A DNA stretch of 5,093 bases from Deltaproteobacteria bacterium (GTDB lineage Bacteria; Desulfobacterota; Syntrophia; Syntrophales; UBA2210), in assembly GCA_019313735.1 (NCBI GenBank), contig JAFDAR010000074.1, forward strand, positions 1-5,093, read 5' to 3'. Positions 1 through 5,093 of the stretch are shown piece by piece. Positions within the stretch are counted from its first letter, which is position 1; every line of letters starts with the position of its first letter. Made by a program: the position numbers and the translations under genes. Under the pieces are notes generated by a model. That model saw only the letters and a list, made by a program, of their open reading frames with translations. It was not told where the DNA came from and made no database searches.

Positions 1-695
1 AATATCGTGCTCCCCTCGGCGAGCCTGAACCGTCCGGGCTTGTCCCTCCTCGCGTCTGTAAACGCCCCGGCTTTGTAGCCGAAGAGTTCTGATTCCAGCA
101 GCGTATCAGGCATGGCACCACAGTTTACCACGACAGGCGGCTTGTTTTTCCTCGGGCTCAGGTTGTGTATTGCCCGCGCGAACAGTTCTTTTCCAGTTCC
201 GCTTTCGCCTTCAATCAGGACGGTGCTCAGACTGTTCGCCACGTCCGGGAGTATATCAAACAGCTCATACATCCTGTGGTTTTTTGATATTATATCTTCG
301 AAGGTATATTTCTGCTCGATCTTTCTGCGCAGCTTTTCGACGAGGCTGATATCCCTGAAGGTCTCCACAGCACCGATGATCTTGCCATCAGTGTCTCTCA
401 GGAGGGCGGTGGATATGCGAATGGGGGCATGTTCCCCTTCGGCGTTTATGATGTTGGCGACCCGGTCCCGCACGGGCTCTCCCGTCGCGAAGGTCTGCCT
501 GAGGGCGCAGTTTCCCTCGCATATATCGGCCTTCAGGACATCTTTGCACAGTTGTCCTATGGCATCTTCACGCGGCACGCCCGTTATCTCTTCAGCCGCG
601 CGGTTGAACGACGTGATGCGCCACTCATGATTCACAGTGAAGACGCCGTCGGTTATTGAGTCAAGTATGATATCCCGCCCTTTGATATCGCTCAT
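1..695 (-). CDS. PAS-domain sigma-54-dependent transcriptional activator (N-terminal part, runs off left edge)
   Basis: Bacterial enhancer-binding protein: an AAA+ ATPase that remodels sigma-54 RNA polymerase closed complexes. Only 231 codons lie in the window; the rest of the AAA+ domain and the presumed C-terminal DNA-binding helix-turn-helix lie to the left. Residues about 8-117 form one PAS sensor domain (ending in the typical VETFRDIS) with three clustered cysteines, C50, C59 and C63. A short linker (about 118-135) leads to the AAA+ domain. The Walker A motif GESGTGKE is at 163-170, followed by VNCGAMPDTLLESELFG and the sigma-54 contact loop, which reads GAFTDA (210-215) instead of the usual GAFTGA, then KPGRFRLAEG. 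There is no receiver domain, so the signal is probably sensed by the PAS domain rather than by phosphorylation. The ATG is forced: an in-frame TAA lies eight codons upstream with no other start between. AAAGGG upstream is a weak, rather distant Shine-Dalgarno. Family is certain; target genes are unknown. Confidence 0.96.
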   Translation of the reverse strand, partial: MSDIKGRDIILDSITDGVFTVNHEWRITSFNRAAEEITGVPREDAIGQLCKDVLKADICEGNCALRQTFATGEPVRDRVANIINAEGEHAPIRISTALLRDTDGKIIGAVETFRDISLVEKLRRKIEQKYTFEDIISKNHRMYELFDILPDVANSLSTVLIEGESGTGKELFARAIHNLSPRKNKPPVVVNCGAMPDTLLESELFGYKAGAFTDARRDKPGRFRLAEGSTI

Positions 696-840
696 GGATA
701 AGAATACCCTTTGCCTTTAAATTGGTCTTTATTAACAACTCACCTTTCGTGAAACCCTGTTTTATTGTCGCCAGGGCAATGGATCCGGTCCTGTAGCCGC
801 TGTAGCATTCAATCTCTATCTTATCGAGATTGGGATCTAT
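661..840 (-). pseudogene. Startless open frame, possible gene remnant
   Basis: A minus-strand frame reads open for about 60 codons from just after the bPH_2 gene, ending at a TGA (663-661) that overlaps the start of the sigma-54 activator. It has no ATG, GTG or TTG in its first two thirds, so it cannot be an ordinary gene as it stands. It begins with the residues IDPNLDKIEIECYSGYR (840-790). The IECYSGYR part resembles, from memory only, the N-terminus of a family of small uncharacterised proteins in environmental proteobacteria. The residues that follow do not continue that resemblance in any frame. It may be a decayed fragment that lost its start (ATA where ATG might be expected), or chance. 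Confidence 0.2.
810..832. repeat. Perfect 7-bp inverted repeat with 9-bp spacer
   Basis: CAATCTC (810-816) and GAGATTG (826-832) are exact reverse complements around a 9-bp spacer. No T-run follows on either strand, so it is not a canonical intrinsic terminator. It lies between the bPH_2 gene end and the sigma-54 activator start. It could be an operator for the activator gene or a weak hairpin in the minus-strand transcript; chance is also possible in AT-rich DNA. Confidence 0.35.
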
Positions 841-844
841 AAAA

Positions 845-1291
845 CTATTTTAAAGGGATTCTCTCTATAATTTCTCGTCTCAGTTCATCCGGGACTGCAA
901 TTCTGTGAAATGCGTCCCTCGTTCTACTGGCACCGATAATAATAACTGCTCCATAATCAAACTGTTTTCCCATTATACCCTGCACGACTTTGACGTCAAC
1001 AATCTTCGAAAAGGACATATCGAAAGTGAACCGGTACAGGACGCCGGTTTAAATGGCAATACGGTTTTCACCCACAATGTAACGGGCAGTCTTTATCTTA
1101 AAAAAAGTGAATATCCCTGTAATGATCGCCAGGAGAAGAAACATCCCTCCTGTCGTCTCGCGGGCATTTCCTCCCCCGAGAATGAACACACCGAATACGA
1201 ACCACAGAAGGCTGCCAGTATAGGCAATCCAGTGCATTCGACACTGATACAGTATCTTTTCTTTTGTTGGAAATCCCTCGAATAGTTTCAC
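845..1291 (-). pseudogene. Small membrane PH-domain (bPH_2/YdbS-like) protein interrupted by one in-frame TAA
   Basis: The frame starts at GTG (1291) and encodes 80 residues: a short cytoplasmic N-terminus with KEKILYQCRMHW, two membrane helices (about 21-40 and 49-66), then KTARYIVGENRIAI entering a bacterial PH domain. A TAA stop (1051-1049) follows. In the same frame the protein continues for 67 more residues (TGVLYRFTF..., SKIVDVKVVQGIMGKQFDYG, ...LRREIIERIPLK) to a natural TAG (847-845). The joined product is 148 residues, the usual size and domain order for single bPH_2 proteins. At the stop the family usually has Lys, so one change AAA to TAA explains it; there is no frameshift. GGGAG (1307-1303) lies 11 bases before the GTG and supports this start. 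Translated as is, only the membrane anchor and the first strand of the PH domain would be made. Its cellular role is unknown; relatives are inner-membrane proteins of uncertain function. Confidence 0.85.
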
Positions 1292-1332
1292 GGCAATTTT
1301 ATCTCCCGGTCTCGTAACCTTTGATAAACAAC

Positions 1333-1362
1333 AATGTACAGTTTATGTAAAATCATTGTCAA
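1333..1362 (-). promoter_or_regulatory. Candidate sigma-70 promoter of the bPH_2 gene
   Basis: On the minus strand a perfect -35 box TTGACA (1362-1357) is followed after 18 bp by TACATT (1338-1333), matching four of six bases of the -10 consensus. Transcription would begin near 1326, leaving about 35 bases of leader with the GGGAG ribosome binding site. The perfect -35 and the fitting position support it; the -10 is weak. Confidence 0.45.
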
Positions 1363-1551
1363 GAAGAATGAACTACCCCGCCGCAAACAGCGAGAATATC
1401 ATCTTCCTGGCCACGCTACGCAAAATATCGATAACAGGATCGTCAACAAAAGGTTCTGGTTTTTTCTGTTCAAGTACGTTACTATTATTAAAAGTATCTC
1501 TCCAGCATACTGAAATTTTTTAGCTACAGCCGGGATAACATAAACAGCACA

Positions 1552-1569
1552 GCGGAAGAATCCTTCCGC
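1552..1569. repeat. Perfect 7-bp hairpin in the divergent intergenic region
   Basis: GCGGAAG (1552-1558) and CTTCCGC (1563-1569) are exact reverse complements around a 4-base loop. On the plus strand it is followed only by CATTTTG, so a terminator is unlikely, and no plus-strand gene ends here. It sits about 90 bases upstream of the YihY/BrkB start and could be a regulator binding site or an RNA hairpin in its leader. Confidence 0.45.
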
Positions 1570-1655
1570 CATTTTGTACAACGAAATATAGAAAGATAGG
1601 AATAGCGTTTCTCTCGTTTTCGTGCTTTCGTGACAGGGTTTTACAACGTATCCGG

Positions 1656-3068
1656 ATGATGACTTTGCCGCATAAAGATTGCATGACCCTGTTCAATATG
1701 AGAAATTTGCCGATGAAACATACCTTGTCTGCTCTGCCGCGCTTCATTGATTTTATCACAGGCGATATCTGGAGGATTCGCCTGGAGGATCTTCCGCGTA
1801 AAAAATCTTTTTTCATCAAACAGTTACGTATTTTTCTCCTCTCCGCGCGTGGATTTAATGAGGATAAATGCATGCTTAGGGCATCGGCCCTGACATTCTA
1901 TTCTCTGATTTCCATAGTCCCAGTGGCCGCCATGGCCTTTGGGATAGCCAAGGGATTTGGTTTTGAAAAACTCCTTGAGAAACAACTTCTGAAGCAATTT
2001 GCCGGGCAGGAAGAGGCGATCACAGGGGTAATTGCTTTTGCCCATTCGCTGCTTGCAAATACAAAGGGAGGGCTCCTCGCCGGTGTGGGTATAATGGTTC
2101 TCTTCTGGGCGGTAATAAAGCTGCTCGGCAATATCGAATCTTCATTTAATGACATCTGGGGAATAAAAGAGGGAAGAACGCTGGGAAGAAAATTCAGCGA
2201 CTATCTTTCCGTAATGCTCCTCTGTCCGGTTCTCATGATAATGGCGAGCAGTGTAACGGTGTTTATAACCACCCAGGCTATGCTTATTACGGATAAGGTG
2301 GCCCTTCTGGGAATGTTCAGCTCCATTATTTTTTTCGTTCTGAAGTTATTACCCTACTGTCTGATATGGGTGCTGTTTACCTTCCTCTATATCTTTATGC
2401 CCAATACAAAGATTAATTTTAAATCGGGCATACTGGCGGCTATAATTGCCGGAACGATCTACCAGATTGTCCAGTGGGCATATATTGCCTTCCAGGTCGG
2501 TGCGACAAAATACAACGCCATCTACGGAAGTTTCGCGGCGTTGCCGCTCTTTCTGATATGGCTGCAGGTAAGCTGGCTTATCGTTCTCTTCGGCGCGGAA
2601 TTCTCCTTTGCCCATCAGAATGTGGATACCTATGAATTTGAGCCTGATTCTCTCCGTATAAGCAACCACTTCAAAAAACTGCTCTCCCTTCAGACCTGCC
2701 ATGTATTGGTGAAAAATTTTGCGGAGGGTAAAAGGCCGCTGACAGCCACAGAGATATCCAGGCGACTTGAAATTCCCATTCGCCTGGTTCATCAGATCCT
2801 CTACGATCTGGTGGAATGCGGCATCGTTTCAGATACACAAACGGAGGAGTATAAAGAACTGGCCTATCAACCCGCCCGCGACATAAATACGCTTACCATA
2901 AAATTCGTCGTTGAGTCTCTCGAAGACAGGGGCATAGACGACATCCCCGTTGCCCGGACCGCCGGATCAAAGATCATCTCGGAAACACTGCAGGCATTCA
3001 GGGATGAAATCGGAAAATCCCGAATAGACAAGCTTCTGAAAGATATAGATGAAATCAAGGCAACATAG
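1656..3068 (+). CDS. YihY/BrkB-family inner-membrane protein with C-terminal winged-helix domain
   Basis: Integral membrane protein of the YihY/BrkB family (once annotated as ribonuclease BN by mistake); the molecular function is not established. With the first ATG it is 470 residues. A basic amphipathic N-terminus with DIWRIRLEDLPRKKSF precedes six predicted membrane helices at about 76-98, 138-158, 183-207, 222-247, 256-280 and 293-317. The family signatures LRASALTFYSLISIVPV (74-90) and YGSFAALPLFLIWLQVSW (290-307), then LFGAEFSFAHQN, are clear. Residues about 340-425 form a soluble tail: LTATEISRRLEIPIRLVHQILYDL followed by ECGIVSD and YQPARDINTLTIKFVVESLE reads like the winged helix of Rrf2 regulators, without their cluster-binding cysteines. 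E. coli YihY is about 290 residues and lacks this domain. The start is uncertain: no good Shine-Dalgarno precedes 1656, 1659, 1683, 1698 or 1713. By resemblance I lean towards the ATG at 1713 (MKHTLSALPRF, 451 residues). The stop is TAG. Confidence 0.93.
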   Translation: MMTLPHKDCMTLFNMRNLPMKHTLSALPRFIDFITGDIWRIRLEDLPRKKSFFIKQLRIFLLSARGFNEDKCMLRASALTFYSLISIVPVAAMAFGIAKGFGFEKLLEKQLLKQFAGQEEAITGVIAFAHSLLANTKGGLLAGVGIMVLFWAVIKLLGNIESSFNDIWGIKEGRTLGRKFSDYLSVMLLCPVLMIMASSVTVFITTQAMLITDKVALLGMFSSIIFFVLKLLPYCLIWVLFTFLYIFMPNTKINFKSGILAAIIAGTIYQIVQWAYIAFQVGATKYNAIYGSFAALPLFLIWLQVSWLIVLFGAEFSFAHQNVDTYEFEPDSLRISNHFKKLLSLQTCHVLVKNFAEGKRPLTATEISRRLEIPIRLVHQILYDLVECGIVSDTQTEEYKELAYQPARDINTLTIKFVVESLEDRGIDDIPVARTAGSKIISETLQAFRDEIGKSRIDKLLKDIDEIKAT

Positions 3069-3099
3069 ATATGGTGTATAGAGCCTTCTCATCGGACAC

Positions 3100-3121
3100 C
3101 GGGTTTTATAATAAAAACCTG
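3100..3121. repeat. Weak inverted repeat after the YihY/BrkB gene
   Basis: CGGGTTTT (3100-3107) can pair with AAAACCTG (3114-3121), with one G-U pair, around a 6-base ATAATA loop. It lies 31 bases after the YihY/BrkB stop and directly before the -35 box of the tRNA promoter. Without a GC-rich stem and a following T-run on the plus strand it is a poor intrinsic terminator, but nothing better lies between the two genes. Confidence 0.3.
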
Positions 3122-3150
3122 TTGACAAAAAAGACCGATGTCACTATAGT
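3122..3150 (+). promoter_or_regulatory. Strong sigma-70 promoter of tRNA-Gln with GC-rich discriminator
   Basis: A perfect -35 box TTGACA (3122-3127) and a near-perfect -10 box TATAGT (3145-3150) are separated by the optimal 17 bp. Initiation is expected near 3157, about 45 bases before the mature tRNA, giving a short 5' leader for RNase P to remove. The bases just after the -10 are GCCGCC, the GC-rich discriminator typical of stable-RNA promoters repressed by ppGpp and DksA in proteobacteria. Stringent control is therefore an inference from sequence. Confidence 0.85.
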
Positions 3151-3201
3151 GCCGCCATCCAGACTCGCGCCTACACTAAAGAGCATGGGACAATCATCTG
3201 T

Positions 3202-3275
3202 TGGGAGATCGTTCAACGGTAGGACAGCGGACTCTGACTCCGTCAATCAAGGTTCGAATCCTTGTCTCCCAGCCA
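3202..3275 (+). tRNA. tRNA-Gln, anticodon CUG
   Basis: A complete 74-base cloverleaf. The acceptor stem TGGGAGA (3202-3208) pairs fully with TCTCCCA, the D arm is GTTC-AACGGTA-GGAC, the anticodon stem GCGGA/TCCGT closes loop CTCTGAC, and the T arm is CAAGG-TTCGAAT-CCTTG. The anticodon CTG at 3234-3236 reads the glutamine codon CAG. The U1-A72 acceptor pair, the G73 discriminator and A37 agree with tRNA-Gln identity. The CCA end is encoded in the gene (3273-3275). Five T residues follow at once and may help termination. The synthetase that charges this tRNA, glnS, is the facing neighbour, its stop codon three bases away. A separate UUG-reading tRNA-Gln for CAA codons would be expected elsewhere in the genome. 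Confidence 0.98.
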
Positions 3276-3278
3276 TTT

Positions 3279-4970
3279 TTATTTCGTAGCCTTGTGAGCA
3301 ATCTTTCCCCATGTATCACGAAGCGGTACGACACGATTAAACACCGGTCTGCCCGACAGAGAATCCCTGGAATCGACGCAGAAATAACCGAGCCTTTCAA
3401 ACTGATACCTGCTTCCCGCCTCCGCGTCTTTCAAGCCAAATTCCACATAGCAGGATGTCAGGGTTTCCAGTGAGTTCGGGTTCAGGTATTCTGTGAACTC
3501 TTCGTCTTCACCGGCAGGATTGGGGACCTGAAAAAGCCGGTCGTAGAGGCGCACCTCGGCGGGCACGCAGTGATCCGCCGATACCCAGTGGATGACTCCC
3601 TTTATCTTGCGCCCGTCCGGCGGAGGCGCGTTTCGCGTTCCCGGATCATAGGTGCAGTGCAATTCAACCACTTCGCCTTTTTCGTCCTTCACCATGCTTT
3701 CATACCTTATGACATAGGAATTTCTGAGTCGCACTTCGCGACCCGGAGCGAGGCGCTTGTATTTGCCCGGCGGGTCCTCGTGGAAATCGTCACGCTCGAT
3801 GTAGAGCACCCTGGAAAAGGGGACCTTGCGCGTTCCCATGTCCGGATTCTGGGGATGATTGGCAAATTCAAACTCTTCCACCTGTCCTTCGGGGTAATTG
3901 TCAATGACAACCCGAAGAGGACGCAAGACCCCCATCGCGCGTGGCGCCTGCTCATTCAAATCCTCACGAACACAGTGTTCCAGCAGGGCCATGTCAATGA
4001 GGTTGTCATTTTTGGCCACGCCAATCTGGGTGCAGAAATTCCTGATCGCCTCCGGTGTATAGCCTCGCCGTCTCATTCCCGCCATAGTGGGCATACGTGG
4101 ATCATCCCAGCCCGTAACCAGGCCTTTTTGTACCAGTTCGATGAGTACCCGTTTACTGATAACAGTATAGCTCAGGTTGAGCCGGGCAAATTCTATCTGC
4201 CGCGGGCGATTGTCTTCAGTCAGCTGTTCCACGATCCAGTCATACAGAGGGCGATTATTTTCAAATTCAAGGGTACAGATCGAATGTGTTATCCCTTCGA
4301 TGGCATCGGAAAGGCAGTGGGCAAAGTCATACATGGGATAAATGGCCCATTTACTCCCTGTCCGGTAGTGGGATTCCTTCTTGATACGGTAGATGACGGG
4401 ATCCCGCATGACGATGTTCGGAGAAGTCATATCGATTCTGGCACGCAGGACATGAGTGCCATCCTCGAATTCGCCCGCTCTCATCCGCTCAAACAGGTCC
4501 AGATTCTCATCCACAGAGCGGTCCCGATAAGGACTCTCTCTGCCCGGCTCGGTAAATGTCCCGCGGTACTCCCGTATCTCGTCGGCGTTTAAATCGCAGA
4601 CGTAGGCCTTGCCGGCTTTGATGAGCTGGACCGCATATTGATACAACTGCTCAAAATAGTCGGAGGCGAAGTACATGCGATCCTTCCAGTCAAAACCCAG
4701 CCAGTGGATATCGTCTATAATCGACTCCACATATTCGAGAGATTCGCCGCTCGGGTCCGTATCGTCGAACCTGAGATTGCATGTGCCCCCATATTGCGCG
4801 GCGATGCCAAAATTGAGACAGATCGACTTGGCATGCCCGATATGTATATAGCCGTTTGGCTCGGGTGGAAAGCGCGTGGCTACACGTCCTTCGTTTTTGT
4901 TCGCCTTCAAATCGTCATCGATGATTTCACGGATGAAATCGCTTTGAGAAGAGTTGTTCGGTTGCGTCAT
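3279..4970 (-). CDS. glnS: Glutaminyl-tRNA synthetase
   Basis: Cytoplasmic class I aminoacyl-tRNA synthetase that joins glutamine to tRNA-Gln using ATP. At 563 residues it is close to E. coli GlnRS (about 554). The Rossmann catalytic domain opens with FPPEPNGYIHIGHAKS, the HIGH motif being at 43-46, followed by NLRFDDTDP (65-73). TFTEPGRESPYRDRS and the conserved YPMYDFAHCLSDAIEGITHS (211-230) follow. The KMSKS loop reads VISKR (270-274), the usual form in GlnRS. The second half (about 340-550), with RDDFHEDPPGKYKRLAPG and the final YFCVDS...FNRVVPLRDTW, is the pair of beta-barrel anticodon-binding domains. No YqeY-like extension is present. Start ATG 4970 is supported by AAGGAG nine bases upstream; the stop is TAA. 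This is the direct glutaminylation route, so the cell does not depend solely on GatCAB amidation for Gln-tRNA. The gene converges on the tRNA-Gln(CUG) gene. Confidence 0.99.
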   Translation of the reverse strand: MTQPNNSSQSDFIREIIDDDLKANKNEGRVATRFPPEPNGYIHIGHAKSICLNFGIAAQYGGTCNLRFDDTDPSGESLEYVESIIDDIHWLGFDWKDRMYFASDYFEQLYQYAVQLIKAGKAYVCDLNADEIREYRGTFTEPGRESPYRDRSVDENLDLFERMRAGEFEDGTHVLRARIDMTSPNIVMRDPVIYRIKKESHYRTGSKWAIYPMYDFAHCLSDAIEGITHSICTLEFENNRPLYDWIVEQLTEDNRPRQIEFARLNLSYTVISKRVLIELVQKGLVTGWDDPRMPTMAGMRRRGYTPEAIRNFCTQIGVAKNDNLIDMALLEHCVREDLNEQAPRAMGVLRPLRVVIDNYPEGQVEEFEFANHPQNPDMGTRKVPFSRVLYIERDDFHEDPPGKYKRLAPGREVRLRNSYVIRYESMVKDEKGEVVELHCTYDPGTRNAPPPDGRKIKGVIHWVSADHCVPAEVRLYDRLFQVPNPAGEDEEFTEYLNPNSLETLTSCYVEFGLKDAEAGSRYQFERLGYFCVDSRDSLSGRPVFNRVVPLRDTWGKIAHKATK

Positions 4971-4979
4971 ATGTTCAGG

Positions 4980-4985
4980 CTCCTT
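4980..4985 (-). promoter_or_regulatory. Shine-Dalgarno site of glnS
   Basis: AAGGAG on the minus strand, nine bases before the ATG at 4970. It fixes the glnS start, since no other in-frame start codon nearby has such a site. Confidence 0.85.
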
Positions 4986-5048
4986 CCGTACCGTGTCGCT
5001 CTATGCTTCGGCCGGAATTAGTTTAGAAAAAATCTTTTGAACGGAATA

Positions 5049-5075
5049 AATATAAGGAAAGCGTTTGCGTGTCAA
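5049..5075 (-). promoter_or_regulatory. Candidate sigma-70 promoter of glnS
   Basis: On the minus strand a perfect -35 box TTGACA (5075-5070) is followed after 15 bp by TATATT (5054-5049), five of six to the -10 consensus. An alternative -10, TATTTA (5052-5047), has 17-bp spacing but only three matches. Transcription would start near 5040, with a leader of about 70 bases. The spacing compromise makes the exact -10 uncertain. Confidence 0.55.
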
Positions 5076-5093
5076 TAAAATACAGTCACAGGG

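Larger units (their letters stand above)
1292..1655. other. Divergent intergenic region without a credible gene
   Basis: This 364-bp AT-rich stretch separates the leftward bPH_2 gene from the rightward YihY/BrkB gene, so it should hold both promoters. A candidate promoter for the leftward gene is visible near its left end, an imperfect palindrome at 1369-1400, and a perfect hairpin at 1552-1569. I could not find a convincing promoter for the rightward gene. Two short open frames here (1368-1523 plus, 51 residues; 1399-1581 minus, 60 residues with a TTG start) lack a properly spaced ribosome binding site and resemble nothing I recognise. Confidence 0.6.

Noticed and set aside
112..659. Plus-strand open frames opposite the sigma-54 activator
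   Set aside because: The minus strand encodes a clear PAS and AAA+ protein here; the plus-strand products are low-complexity shadows.
1049..1051. Recoding of the in-frame stop as selenocysteine or pyrrolysine
   Set aside because: The codon is TAA, not TGA or TAG, and glnS in this window uses TAA as its real stop.
905..1285. Plus-strand open frame of 126 residues
   Set aside because: It is antisense to the bPH_2 reading frame, whose protein is recognisable on both sides of the TAA.
1368..1523. Plus-strand 51-codon frame starting MNYPAANSENIIF
   Set aside because: No properly spaced ribosome binding site, no recognisable family, and it covers a palindromic remnant.
1399..1581. Minus-strand 60-codon hydrophobic frame
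   Set aside because: TTG start, no ribosome binding site, and no similarity I recognise; hydrophobicity is expected from T-rich sequence.
3202..3275. tRNA gene as an integration site for a mobile element
   Set aside because: glnS begins its 3' end three bases away and no integrase or direct repeat of the tRNA end is seen.
3071..3289. Plus-strand 72-codon frame covering the tRNA-Gln gene
   Set aside because: It spans a strong promoter and a complete tRNA; the frame is incidental.
3570..4592. Long plus-strand open frame (340 residues) opposite glnS
   Set aside because: It lies wholly antisense to a clear GlnRS, has no recognisable domain and reflects the codon pattern of glnS.

Overview
The window carries four protein-coding loci and one tRNA gene. 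It looks like a stretch of ordinary bacterial chromosome of moderate GC. A sulfate-reducing or syntrophic deltaproteobacterium (Desulfobacterota) is my best guess. The reasons are a PAS/sigma-54 activator with clustered PAS cysteines, a long YihY/BrkB protein with a C-terminal winged-helix tail, and a free-standing bacterial GlnRS. This is family resemblance from memory; no search was run.

Layout. Positions 1-695 (minus) hold the N-terminal 231 codons of a PAS + AAA+ sigma-54-dependent transcriptional activator that runs off the left edge. A 149-bp gap follows, containing a startless open frame and a 7-bp dyad. Positions 845-1291 (minus) encode a small two-helix membrane protein with a bacterial PH (bPH_2) domain, interrupted in frame by a single TAA. 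Reading through that TAA gives a complete 148-residue protein, so this is either a very young pseudogene, a sequencing error or a recoding case. A 364-bp divergent intergenic region (1292-1655) holds the likely promoter of this gene, a perfect hairpin and no credible gene. Positions 1656-3068 (plus) encode a six-helix YihY/BrkB-family inner-membrane protein fused to a cytoplasmic winged-helix tail resembling Rrf2.

The right side is a glutamine-decoding module. A textbook sigma-70 promoter (TTGACA, 17 bp, TATAGT) with a GC-rich discriminator drives tRNA-Gln(CUG) at 3202-3275. Facing it, with only three bases between, is glnS (3279-4970, minus), the synthetase that charges this tRNA. glnS has a strong Shine-Dalgarno and a recognisable promoter at the right edge.

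The most useful observations are the single nonsense codon in the bPH_2 gene, the cognate tRNA/synthetase pair arranged tail to tail without room for separate terminators, and the membrane/winged-helix fusion. I found no evidence of a CRISPR array, phage, insertion sequence or wholly new multi-gene system.
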